Source of the DNA: JAEZDC01 sp036676415
GTDB taxonomy: Bacteria; Bacteroidota; Bacteroidia; Chitinophagales; Chitinophagaceae
Direction: 5' to 3'
Assembly: GCA_036676415.1 (NCBI GenBank)
Contig: JAKFCX010000021.1
Span: forward strand, 1-64,000
DNA: 64,000 nt
Shown: in pieces, positions 7,971 through 16,614 of the stretch
Position numbering within the stretch: position 1 is the first letter of the stretch
Layout of the letters: every line of letters starts with the position of its first letter
The notes under the pieces: generated by a model
Told to the model about the DNA's origin: nothing
Databases searched by the model: none
Seen by the model: the letters and a program-made list of their open reading frames with translations, nothing else
Program-made: the position numbers and the translations under genes

Positions 7971-10520
7971 ATGAAAAAATTCGTTCTCTTACTGGTGATG
8001 GGAGCCAGTCTTTCGGCAATTGCTCAGAGACCAACCACTCCTACTACCCCAACATCACCAGGAACTGGTACAACCGGAACAGGTACGACCGGAACCAGCC
8101 GTGCCACTTCAGGGCCTAAACCGTATAAGGAAGTTATTACTGACAAGGCTATTACTACCAAAGGTCTATTTACCGTACACAAAGTAGATGATAAGTATTA
8201 TTTCGAGATCCCTGATTCTGTTATGTACAGGGAGATCATGGCTGTTACCCGTTTTGTAAAGGTGCCTGCTAACAGTGGTGTTGGACGTGCTACTTACGGT
8301 GGAGAATTAACCAACCGTCAAACACTTTCATTTGAGAAAGGACCAAGCAACAATGTATTCATGCGAGTGATCACATTGATCAATGTTGCAGATTCTACCA
8401 ACCAGATATCCAAAGCAGTTTCAAACTCGAACCTGAATCCGATAGCTGCCGCTTTCCCTATCGCTGCCCTTGGTAAAGATTCAACCAGCGTAGTAATTGA
8501 TGTGACAGATTTTTTCAAAGGCGATAACCAGGTGGTGAGCCTGAATCCTTCAGGAAAAAGATCTTTCAATTTAGCAGGTATTGCTTCTGACAGATCTTAC
8601 ATCCAGCATATTCATACCTATCCTATTAATACTGAAATAAGAACAGTAAAGACATTTACTTCTATGCCATCTACAGGTGCTGCAGCACCGGGAACTTCCA
8701 GTGTTCCTGCTGCAAATGCTGCCGGTGCCGTAACATTTGAACTGAATACATCGATGATCTTATTACCAAGAACACCGATGGCAAAAAGGCATTGGGACAG
8801 AAGAGTAGGATATTTCCCTGATCAATTTGTTTCTTATTCAGACGACCAGCAAAAAGTTGATGAAGAAACATTTGCAGTACGCTGGAGGCTTGAGCCAAAA
8901 GATACTGATATTGAAAGATGGAAGCGTGGAGAAATAGTGGAACCAAAGAAGCAGATCATTTATTATATCGATCCAGCCACTCCAAAAAAATGGATTCCAT
9001 ACCTGATCCAGGGAATTAACGACTGGCAGGTTGCTTTTGAAGCTGCGGGTTTTAAGAATGCAATCGTTGGTAAAGAATGGCCAAACGATCCTACGATGAG
9101 TACTGAAGATGCACGTTTCTCTGTGTTGAGATATTTTGCATCGGATGTTACCAATGCCTATGGACCGAATGTACACGATCCTCGCAGTGGTGAGATACTT
9201 GAAAGCCATATTGGCTGGTATCATAACGTGATGAAACTTTTGCATGACTGGTATATGATACAGGCAGCAGCGGTTAACCCGAGAGCAAGAAGTATGAAGT
9301 TTGATGATGATCTTATGGGTCAGCTGATTCGTTTCGTTTCATCACACGAAGTTGGTCATACCATTGGTCTTTTACACAATATGGGAAGCAGTAGCAGAAC
9401 TCCTGTAGACAGCTTAAGAAATAAAAGATGGGTGGAAGAAAACGGACACACGGCTTCTATTATGGATTATGCCCGTTTTAACTACGTGGCCCAGCCAGAA
9501 GATAATATCAATGAAAAAGGATTGTTCCCTAAGATCGGTGAATATGATATCTGGGCAATTAAATGGGGTTATGGATATATTCCAGGTAATACAGAAGAAG
9601 AAAGAAGGAAAAACAGTGACAAGCTGATCAGGGAAACCATTGCTAAAAACCCAAGAACATGGTTTGGTACTTATGAGCTTGGTAATGATAATGATCCTCG
9701 CAGCCAGCGTGAAGACCTGAGTGATAACTCAATTAAAGCGAGTGAATACGGTATCAAGAATCTTCAGCGTATACTGGTAAACTTACCTGAGTGGACCAAA
9801 GAGCCGAACCAGATAAATGAAAACCTGACTGAGATGTACGGCCAGTTAGTGGGCCAATTCAATCGTTATATGGGCCATGTTACTACCAATGTTGGTGGTG
9901 TGCATGAAACATTCAGAACGGCTGATGAAGGTGGTGCTATCTATGAAGTTGTACCAAGAAGCAAGCAGAAAGAAGCTGTTAACTTCCTGCACAACCAGTT
10001 GTTTGAAACACCAAAATGGCTGATCAATAAAGATATCTGGAACCGTATCAGCAATCCTGGTGAAGGATTAGACCCAGTTACAAATGTTCAGAATATCGGA
10101 TTGTTAAGTTTACTAAGTAACGATAGATTAAATCGTTTACAGGTAAATGTTGAACGTTTTGGTACTGCCAGTGCATATAGTGCGATTGAATTACTGAATG
10201 ATGTACAAACAGGAATATTCAGCGAATTAAAGAGCAAGAAAGCAATTGACATGTATCGTCGTGGGTTACAGAAAACGTTTGTTGAAAGATTAAATACGAT
10301 CCTTAATCCTCCTGCACCTACAACTGGTGTTACATTTACGATCGGAGGATCTTCTTTTAATGTTAACCGTAGTGATCTCCCTGCTATTGCAAGGGCACAA
10401 TTAGTGAAATTAAGAGCACAGGTTGTGGCTGCCATACCAACTACTACAGATTCTATGAGTAAGATCCATTTACAGGATCTGCAGGAAAGAATCAACAGGG
10501 CGTTAGATCCAAACAAATAA
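7971..10520 (+). CDS. Zinc-dependent metalloprotease (DUF5117/DUF4953 type)
   Basis: 849 residues with a signal peptide (MKKFVLLLVMGASLSAIAQ) and then a low-complexity Thr/Gly/Pro linker (about 20-50). The N-terminal half matches the DUF5117 domain that precedes DUF4953 peptidases. The catalytic metzincin-type motif HEVGHTIGLLHN is at about 459-470: His459, His463 and His469 bind zinc, Glu460 is the base, and SIMDYARF about 40 residues later is a Met-turn. It is exported and probably periplasmic or surface bound; the substrate is unknown. A single gene closed by a strong terminator. Confidence 0.9.
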   Translation: MKKFVLLLVMGASLSAIAQRPTTPTTPTSPGTGTTGTGTTGTSRATSGPKPYKEVITDKAITTKGLFTVHKVDDKYYFEIPDSVMYREIMAVTRFVKVPANSGVGRATYGGELTNRQTLSFEKGPSNNVFMRVITLINVADSTNQISKAVSNSNLNPIAAAFPIAALGKDSTSVVIDVTDFFKGDNQVVSLNPSGKRSFNLAGIASDRSYIQHIHTYPINTEIRTVKTFTSMPSTGAAAPGTSSVPAANAAGAVTFELNTSMILLPRTPMAKRHWDRRVGYFPDQFVSYSDDQQKVDEETFAVRWRLEPKDTDIERWKRGEIVEPKKQIIYYIDPATPKKWIPYLIQGINDWQVAFEAAGFKNAIVGKEWPNDPTMSTEDARFSVLRYFASDVTNAYGPNVHDPRSGEILESHIGWYHNVMKLLHDWYMIQAAAVNPRARSMKFDDDLMGQLIRFVSSHEVGHTIGLLHNMGSSSRTPVDSLRNKRWVEENGHTASIMDYARFNYVAQPEDNINEKGLFPKIGEYDIWAIKWGYGYIPGNTEEERRKNSDKLIRETIAKNPRTWFGTYELGNDNDPRSQREDLSDNSIKASEYGIKNLQRILVNLPEWTKEPNQINENLTEMYGQLVGQFNRYMGHVTTNVGGVHETFRTADEGGAIYEVVPRSKQKEAVNFLHNQLFETPKWLINKDIWNRISNPGEGLDPVTNVQNIGLLSLLSNDRLNRLQVNVERFGTASAYSAIELLNDVQTGIFSELKSKKAIDMYRRGLQKTFVERLNTILNPPAPTTGVTFTIGGSSFNVNRSDLPAIARAQLVKLRAQVVAAIPTTTDSMSKIHLQDLQERINRALDPNK

Positions 10521-10539
10521 GTTGCATTAATGCACATAC

Positions 10540-10574
10540 AAAAAGTCCTGCCGAAAAAATGGCAGGACTTTTTT
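10540..10574. terminator. Strong intrinsic terminator after the metalloprotease
   Basis: AAAAAGTCCTGCC and GGCAGGACTTTTTT (10540-10552 and 10561-10574) form a 13-bp stem with an 8-base A-rich loop and a T tail. The flanking A run on the other side makes it potentially bidirectional. It lies only 11 bp upstream of the next start codon. Confidence 0.92.
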
Positions 10575-10585
10575 AGTTTTAAGAG

Positions 10586-10999
10586 ATGAAAGTATATCGT
10601 TCGAAAATCAGCTGGGGCATTTTTCTACCGATCTTTATAATTCTATTATTAACAACAATATTCATAGCTACAGAAAGCTGGTGGGTAGCTTCTATTTCAA
10701 TTTTACCTGTCGCTGTTCCTATTGGATATATCTTTTTAAAAACCACGTATGTAGTAACGGATGGATTACTAAAGATCAAATGTGGTTTTTTGTACAATCA
10801 GCAAATAAAGATCAGCAGCATCAGGCAGATCAAAGAGACAAACAACCCGATCAGTTCTCCTGCGTTATCATTAGACAGGCTCGAAATAAAGTTTGATAAA
10901 TACAGCAGCGTGCTGATCTCACCTAAAGAAAAAGCAATCTTTATTGAACACCTGAAGCAGATCAATACGGCGATAGAATTTATAACAAGGAAAAAATAA
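10586..10999 (+). CDS. PH-domain-like membrane protein
   Basis: 137 residues. Two TM helices (about 10-27 and 32-50) are followed by a cytoplasmic beta-rich domain (TTYVVTDGLLKIKCGFLYNQQIKISSIRQI, then LSLDRLEIKFDKYSSVLISPKEKAIFIEHLKQI). This matches bacterial PH-like domain families of the YdbT/bPH type. Function is unknown. The stop at 10997-10999 directly abuts the stop of the convergent permease at 11000. The preceding terminator suggests it has its own promoter or depends on read-through. Confidence 0.65.
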   Translation: MKVYRSKISWGIFLPIFIILLLTTIFIATESWWVASISILPVAVPIGYIFLKTTYVVTDGLLKIKCGFLYNQQIKISSIRQIKETNNPISSPALSLDRLEIKFDKYSSVLISPKEKAIFIEHLKQINTAIEFITRKK

Positions 11000-12271
11000 T
11001 TACTCATAACGGAGTGCTACGATAGGACTTAGTTTCGAAGCTTTAATGGCAGGATATAAACCTGCTAACAATCCGACTAAGGTACATATTACAATTCCCA
11101 GTATCACCCAAAACCATGGTACTACAAATCCTGTTTTCATCACCATGGTGAAGAGGTTACCAACCAATACTCCTAAGATAATTCCGAAGATGGCACCGAG
11201 CAAACTAATAATAACACTTTCCAGCAGGAACTGCATCCTCACATTATGTTTTTTGCCGCCTAAAGCTTTTATCAACCCAACTTCTCTTGTTCTTTCATTC
11301 ACTGCAACCAGCATAATGTTCATTAATCCTATCGCTGCTCCTATCAATGTTATCAAACCAATTGCTCCAGCTGAACCCTGGATACTGCTTAACATGCTGA
11401 TGAATGTTTCAGCAAATTTGTCGCTCTTCTCTATCACAAAATTATCATCATCGGTTGGGGTAAGTTTTCTGACCGACCTGAATGTTGCCGTTGTTTCGCC
11501 AATAGCAGGTTCCAGTTGAGCCACATGATCCACCTTCACACCTATTAGAAAAGATGTGGAAGCAGTTGACATTCTACGGGCATTGTTATAGGAAGTAACG
11601 ATCACATCATCCTGTCTTAAAAAAGCACTGGAACCTTTGCTGTTTAATAGGCCTATCACCCTGTAAGGAATACTTCCCACACGAATGATCTTATCTATAC
11701 TTTTATCAGGGTTTCGCCCAAATAGTTTTGAGGCGAGGTTACTGCCGATCAAACAAACATTCCGTCCCGATTGTATATCAAGATTGCTAAGATTTCTACC
11801 GGTAGCAATAGAATATCCATTCACATTCAGATAATTTTCATCGCCACCCCAAAGTGTAACTTCAGGGTTTGTTTCCTTCTCTTTGTATCGGCAAACGAGG
11901 CTTGAGCCGCCACGCAAATAAATACTTACGGCTGCTGGATAACTGAAGTTTGCTTTAAACAGCTCTGCCTGGTCTTTCGTAATACGCTTATCCATGATGG
12001 ACTTACGTTCTTTTCTTCCTTTTACAGATTTGGTAGTGCTGCTCTCATTTCCGAAACGCACATTTCTTGATTCCTTGAAACGAATGCTGAATGCATTGGC
12101 ACCCATCGTAGAAAAATTCTCCGTGAGGCTCTGGTTCATTGCCTCAATGGCTGTGATAATGCCGATGAGTGCCATGATTCCGAAAGCAATAATAGCCACG
12201 GTGATACCTGTACGGAGTTTATTGCTTCTTACTGTTCTGAAAGCAAGGGAAAATGTGTCTCTGGTGGTCAT
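11000..12271 (-). CDS. MacB/FtsX-type ABC transporter permease
   Basis: 423 residues with the standard layout: TM1 near the N-terminus (about 20-42, GITVAIIAFGIMALIGIITAI), a MacB_PCD periplasmic domain (about 45-270), and a C-terminal FtsX domain with three TM helices (about 300-420), ending in LSPIVALRYE, the conserved tail of this family. Such permeases act with an ATPase (MacB/LolD type) in lipoprotein release, efflux or mechanotransmission. No ATPase gene is adjacent, so the partner must be elsewhere. Confidence 0.88.
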   Translation of the reverse strand: MTTRDTFSLAFRTVRSNKLRTGITVAIIAFGIMALIGIITAIEAMNQSLTENFSTMGANAFSIRFKESRNVRFGNESSTTKSVKGRKERKSIMDKRITKDQAELFKANFSYPAAVSIYLRGGSSLVCRYKEKETNPEVTLWGGDENYLNVNGYSIATGRNLSNLDIQSGRNVCLIGSNLASKLFGRNPDKSIDKIIRVGSIPYRVIGLLNSKGSSAFLRQDDVIVTSYNNARRMSTASTSFLIGVKVDHVAQLEPAIGETTATFRSVRKLTPTDDDNFVIEKSDKFAETFISMLSSIQGSAGAIGLITLIGAAIGLMNIMLVAVNERTREVGLIKALGGKKHNVRMQFLLESVIISLLGAIFGIILGVLVGNLFTMVMKTGFVVPWFWVILGIVICTLVGLLAGLYPAIKASKLSPIVALRYE

Positions 12272-12396
12272 GGAGATATAAAGATAAACGGAAAATGGTT
12301 TGTGGCAACAGCCTGAATTTTAAATATGTGATCCAAGTGATGGATGCTATTGAATTTAGTTGATGATAGGTTAACTTCATCAACTCATTCTATATT

Positions 12397-13614
12397 ATGC
12401 ATATCATATCATGTATTAGCTGCCTGCTCTTGATCGCAGGCCTTCAATGTACATCACCGAAAAATTCATTGAACAATGAGCATAAAAAAGAAATATTGAC
12501 CGGTGCCGATCAAACGGAATTATACCTTCCTTACTTGCAAGGAAAGAGAATCGGCATTCTCGGTAATACAACTACCATTATTGCCAACCGACATCTTGTG
12601 GATACGCTTTCTTCTCTTGGTGTTCAGATCGTAAAAGTATTTGGGCCGGAACATGGCTTTCGCGGTAACGCCAGTGCAGGTGTAGTAGTGAATGATGAAG
12701 TGGATAGTGCAACAGGTATTCCTATTGTTTCTTTGTACGGAAAGAAAAGAAAACCGTCGAAAGAAGACCTGGCTAATGTTGACCTGATGATCTTTGATGT
12801 GCAGGATGTAGGTTGCCGTTTTTACACTTACATCAACGTGCTGGCAGATGTAATGGAAGCCTGTGCAGAAAATGGAAAAGAGTTACTGATACTTGATCGT
12901 CCAAACCCTAACGGATATTTTGTTGATGGCCCTGTGTTGGATATGAAATTGAAATCGGGCATTGGTAAGTTTCCCATTCCAATTACGCATGGAATGACCA
13001 TTGGTGAATTTGCTCAAATGATCAATGGAGAGGGTTGGCTGCCGAATAAAATGCAATGTAATATCAAAATAATACCTGTTGCAAATTATGATCATGACAT
13101 GTATTATACCTTACCTGTGAAACCTTCTCCAAATTTGAATACACAACAGTCAATCATGCTTTATCCTTCTACCTGCATATTTGAAGGGACGATCATTAAC
13201 TATGGACGTGGTACTTATTTTCCTTTTACTGTTTTAGGAAATCCATTACTCAAGGGGAAGTATCGTTTTTCATTCACACCGATGAGTATAAAAGGAATGT
13301 CTGAAACTCCGCTGTTCATGAATGAAGTTTGTTATGGAATTGACCTGAGAAATTACGACATCAATATTTTACTGAGAGAAAAGAAGATCAACATTCAATG
13401 GATAAAAGAGCTTTATGCAGCTTACCCTTATAAAGAAAAGTTCTTTGATCATACACAAAGCAAAGAGATCGGCAATGTTGATTTCAGAACGGGAGATTCG
13501 AACTTTAAAGAGCAGATCAAAAATGGTGTACCTGAAGAAGAGATCAGGAAAAGCTGGGAACCCGGATTGAGTAATTACAAGAAGATGCGGTTGAAATACC
13601 TGCTGTATAAATAG
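12397..13614 (+). CDS. DUF1343 lipoprotein, NamZ-like exo-beta-N-acetylmuramidase
   Basis: 405 residues. The N-terminus ends in LLLIAGLQC, a lipobox with Cys18. The rest matches DUF1343: GPEHGFRGNASAGV (about 83-96), IFDVQDVGCRFYTYI, LDRPNPNG, THGMTIGEFAQM and a C-terminal YPY/F..FFDH segment. DUF1343 includes NamZ of Bacillus (GH171), which removes terminal MurNAc from peptidoglycan chains. A role in cell-wall recycling is inferred from family membership. It is convergent with the nuo operon; a dispersed repeat lies in the 96-bp gap. Confidence 0.85.
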   Translation: MHIISCISCLLLIAGLQCTSPKNSLNNEHKKEILTGADQTELYLPYLQGKRIGILGNTTTIIANRHLVDTLSSLGVQIVKVFGPEHGFRGNASAGVVVNDEVDSATGIPIVSLYGKKRKPSKEDLANVDLMIFDVQDVGCRFYTYINVLADVMEACAENGKELLILDRPNPNGYFVDGPVLDMKLKSGIGKFPIPITHGMTIGEFAQMINGEGWLPNKMQCNIKIIPVANYDHDMYYTLPVKPSPNLNTQQSIMLYPSTCIFEGTIINYGRGTYFPFTVLGNPLLKGKYRFSFTPMSIKGMSETPLFMNEVCYGIDLRNYDINILLREKKINIQWIKELYAAYPYKEKFFDHTQSKEIGNVDFRTGDSNFKEQIKNGVPEEEIRKSWEPGLSNYKKMRLKYLLYK

Positions 13615-13634
13615 TAAAATGTAAACGTAGTTTG

Positions 13635-13676
13635 CTGAATAAAGTTCAGAACGTACAAGTGAGTGACACAACGAAG
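13635..13676 (-). repeat. Dispersed intergenic repeat, copy A
   Basis: Plus strand reads AATAAAGTTCAGAACGTAC followed by AAGTGAGTGACACAACGA, the reverse of the family consensus. It sits between the convergent ends of the NamZ-like gene and nuoN. Confidence 0.75.
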
Positions 13677-13710
13677 CTTTATAGTTATTCTAAACCCTGC
13701 TCGATAAAAA

Positions 13711-15093
13711 TTAGAAATACAACCAGTTCAATAAGAGGTTTGGCATAATGCCAATAAGGATGATCAAAGCTGCCAGTATAATTAATCCGAACCGGAATGA
13801 AGGTCTGATTTCAGCGGTTTCAGGATTGCCTTCTTTGAAATACATAGCCTGTATCACACGGAAATAATAGTAAGCACTGATGGCTGCAAAGATCACGGCA
13901 ATAATAACCAACCACAATCCTGATTGCGCTTTTACCACCGAAGCGAGCATGAAATATTTTGCCCAGAAGCCTGCTGTTAAAGGAATACCCACCAAAGAAA
14001 AAAGAAACACAGTGTTTACTGCAGCCAATACCGGTTGTGTTTTTGCAAGGCCATTGTATCCTTCGAAAGTAAGATCCTTCATCTTGATAAGAATAGCGAA
14101 GATGCCGATGGTTGCAAGGCTATATGCAAATGCATAGAGGATGATGCCTTCTTTAGACATTTCATTCTGTGTGTACAATGCAAACATCATGAAGCCAGCC
14201 TGTGCAATACTTGAATAGGCCAGCATTCTTTTTACACTCTGCTGGAAAATGGCTGTGATATTACCAACAAAGAGTGTGGAGACAATGATCAATGCAATTA
14301 CTACCTGCCAGCCTTCTCCAAGATCAGGTGCTTTGGCTTCGAATAATTTAATAAATCCTATGAAGATGGCAGCTTTTACGATCGTTGCCATGAAAGAAGT
14401 GAATACTGAAGGTGCTCCATCATATACATCCGGCGTCCAGAAATGAAAAGGCGCTGCAGATACTTTGAATGCCATTGAAACCAGGATGAAAGAAAGGCCA
14501 ATGATCTCCATTACAGAAACAGGTAAAGGACCAAACATTCCTACTGGCTTGATATCAATCACAAAACTTCCGGTAGCACCATACAACAATGCAATACCCA
14601 TAAGCATGATGCCTGTTGAGAATGATCCCATCAGGAAATACTTCAACGCAGCTTCATTACTTTTTAAATTTCTTTTATCACTACCGGTAAGAATATACAA
14701 TGGAATAGAGATGATCTCCACACCCAGGAACAACATCAACAAGGTGTTGAATGAAGAGATAATGCCGATACCGCAAAGCACAAAGAAGATCAGTACATAA
14801 AGATCTGCAGTGTTCTTTCCTACGTACTCGATATCTTTTCCAGAAAGCAACACATATATCAATGTTGAGGCAATAGCAATGGTATTGAAGAAAAGTCCAA
14901 ACTTATCAAAACGCAGCATATCTCTTGTGTTGATATGCAACAGGTGATAGCCACTTGTCTCAGCGATATTCATGATGAGCAAAAACAGTAACCCGGCTAC
15001 AGCAATATACCTGTATGCAGTAACCTTTTTAACGAGGAAGCTGCTGAACATCATCACCACACCAAGTAAAGCCGAAAATAAAATAGTATTCAT
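13711..15093 (-). CDS. nuoN: NADH-quinone oxidoreductase subunit N
   Basis: 460 residues, about 14 TM helices, an antiporter-like membrane subunit of complex I. The conserved Lys/Glu region is visible (SNEAALKYFLMGSFSTGIMLMGIALLYGATG; FHFWTPDVYDGAP; AYSSIAQAGFMM). It forms part of the proton-pumping arm together with NuoM and NuoL. Last gene of the operon. The 80-bp gap from nuoM contains two hairpins, unlike most nuo junctions here. Confidence 0.95.
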   Translation of the reverse strand: MNTILFSALLGVVMMFSSFLVKKVTAYRYIAVAGLLFLLIMNIAETSGYHLLHINTRDMLRFDKFGLFFNTIAIASTLIYVLLSGKDIEYVGKNTADLYVLIFFVLCGIGIISSFNTLLMLFLGVEIISIPLYILTGSDKRNLKSNEAALKYFLMGSFSTGIMLMGIALLYGATGSFVIDIKPVGMFGPLPVSVMEIIGLSFILVSMAFKVSAAPFHFWTPDVYDGAPSVFTSFMATIVKAAIFIGFIKLFEAKAPDLGEGWQVVIALIIVSTLFVGNITAIFQQSVKRMLAYSSIAQAGFMMFALYTQNEMSKEGIILYAFAYSLATIGIFAILIKMKDLTFEGYNGLAKTQPVLAAVNTVFLFSLVGIPLTAGFWAKYFMLASVVKAQSGLWLVIIAVIFAAISAYYYFRVIQAMYFKEGNPETAEIRPSFRFGLIILAALIILIGIMPNLLLNWLYF

Positions 15094-15112
15094 ACTGTCT
15101 TTTCTTTCATGA

Positions 15113-15173
15113 CCTGGCAGATTCTGCCGGGCCTATATTTTTCTAAAGTCAGACCGTGAAGGCCCGACTTTTT
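15113..15173. other. Two hairpins in the nuoM-nuoN gap
   Basis: CCTGGCAG (15113-15120) with CTGCCGGG (15124-15131) forms a short-looped stem. AAAGTCAGACC (about 15145-15155) pairs with GGCCCGACTTT (about 15161-15171), with two G-U wobbles on the minus-strand RNA. The second stem directly follows the nuoM stop on the transcript and could act as an attenuator, mRNA end or processing site. Confidence 0.5.
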
Positions 15174-16613
15174 TTATTTAATCGTCGCAATTATTGCATT
15201 TACCGAATCTTCTGTTAACCTAATCATCGGCTGAGGATATATTCCCAAAACAATAATCACTATTGCCAATATTATTAATGTGTACTGTGTATTGGTTTTT
15301 GCTTCATCAGCCTGTGCAGTTAGCGTACTCACTTCTCCATAGAATATTTTCTGCACCATGTTCAATGTGTAAACTGCTGCAAGGATGATAGAGATACCAG
15401 CCACTGCAGTTGTCCAGATATCGTATTGGAACAAGCCATTGAACATGAGAAACTCACCCACAAAGGCATTGGTTAGTGGTAAGGCAACATTAGCTAATGC
15501 CATTACAACAAATAATATCGCCAATACCGGAGCTTTCTGTGCAAGGCCACCCAGCTGTGAGAACTTTCTGGTGCCGAATTTATTTTCAATTGCATCTGCA
15601 ACAATCCAGAGACCTATCACATTAATACCATGATTGAACATCTGTATCATCACACCCTGCAAACCCACTTTATTCTGAGCGAAAATAGCGGCACACATCA
15701 AACCAATATGGGCGATAGATGAATAAGCGATCAATCGTTTCATATCATCCTGCCTGATGGCTATCAATGATGCATACAACATTCCGATCACCGAAAGAAT
15801 AATGATAATTTGACTGAACTGATCAACAGCATTTGGAAACACAGGAATCAACCAACGTAATACTGCAAAGATTCCCATCTTCACCATCACACCACTCAAC
15901 ACCATTGTTGTTGCTGTGGGTGACTGTTCGTAAGTATCGGGCTGCCAGGTATGGAAAGGGAAGATTGGCATTTTGATCGCAAACGCGATAAAGAATAACC
16001 AGAAGATGAAGGACTCTTGTCCACTTGTGAGGCTTACATTATAAATCGCCTGTAAAGCAAAAGATTGTTCCGGTGTTTTATAGTAGAGATATAAAATACC
16101 GATCAGCATTAATAAAGAACCTACAAAAGTGTACACGAAGAATTTGAACGTAACAGCGATCCTTTTTTCGCCACCCCATTGGGAGCAAAGAAAGTATGCA
16201 GGTATCAAAGCCAGTTCCCAGAAGAAATAGAATAACAATAGATCATAAGAAAGAAATACCCCCATCATTCCAGCTTGTGTCAACAACATCAGTGCATAAA
16301 AAGCACCGGGGTTCTGGTAATGATTTCTATAGGTAGCAGCAAAGATCAATGGCATTGCCACAGCATTCAGGAGACAAAGTATCTGTCCCATTCCATCTAA
16401 ACCAATTGTGAACCTGGCACCTAAAGTGGGTAACCAAGAGGCATCATAATGAAGGTTGACGGCCTGGTTATAAATAAAGATGCCTGCAACTGATATAGCC
16501 AATGTTACCAAAGACGACAATAAAGCCCAGCCTTTTGCAGCTTTAGGATCTTTGATAAAAAAGCTGATTAAGCCGCTTAATAAAGGAATTAATATCAGTA
16601 GAACAGGGATCAT
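15174..16613 (-). CDS. nuoM: NADH-quinone oxidoreductase subunit M
   Basis: 479 residues with about 14 TM helices. Family marks include FYFFWELALIPAYFLCSQWGG (with the pumping Glu of TM5), the Lys of TM7-8 (KMPIFPFHTWQPDTYEQSPT) and AYSSIAHIGLM. An antiporter-like proton-translocating subunit of complex I. It starts 2 bp after the nuoL stop, indicating tight operon coupling. Confidence 0.96.
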   Translation of the reverse strand: MIPVLLILIPLLSGLISFFIKDPKAAKGWALLSSLVTLAISVAGIFIYNQAVNLHYDASWLPTLGARFTIGLDGMGQILCLLNAVAMPLIFAATYRNHYQNPGAFYALMLLTQAGMMGVFLSYDLLLFYFFWELALIPAYFLCSQWGGEKRIAVTFKFFVYTFVGSLLMLIGILYLYYKTPEQSFALQAIYNVSLTSGQESFIFWLFFIAFAIKMPIFPFHTWQPDTYEQSPTATTMVLSGVMVKMGIFAVLRWLIPVFPNAVDQFSQIIIILSVIGMLYASLIAIRQDDMKRLIAYSSIAHIGLMCAAIFAQNKVGLQGVMIQMFNHGINVIGLWIVADAIENKFGTRKFSQLGGLAQKAPVLAILFVVMALANVALPLTNAFVGEFLMFNGLFQYDIWTTAVAGISIILAAVYTLNMVQKIFYGEVSTLTAQADEAKTNTQYTLIILAIVIIVLGIYPQPMIRLTEDSVNAIIATIK

Positions 16614-16614
16614 A

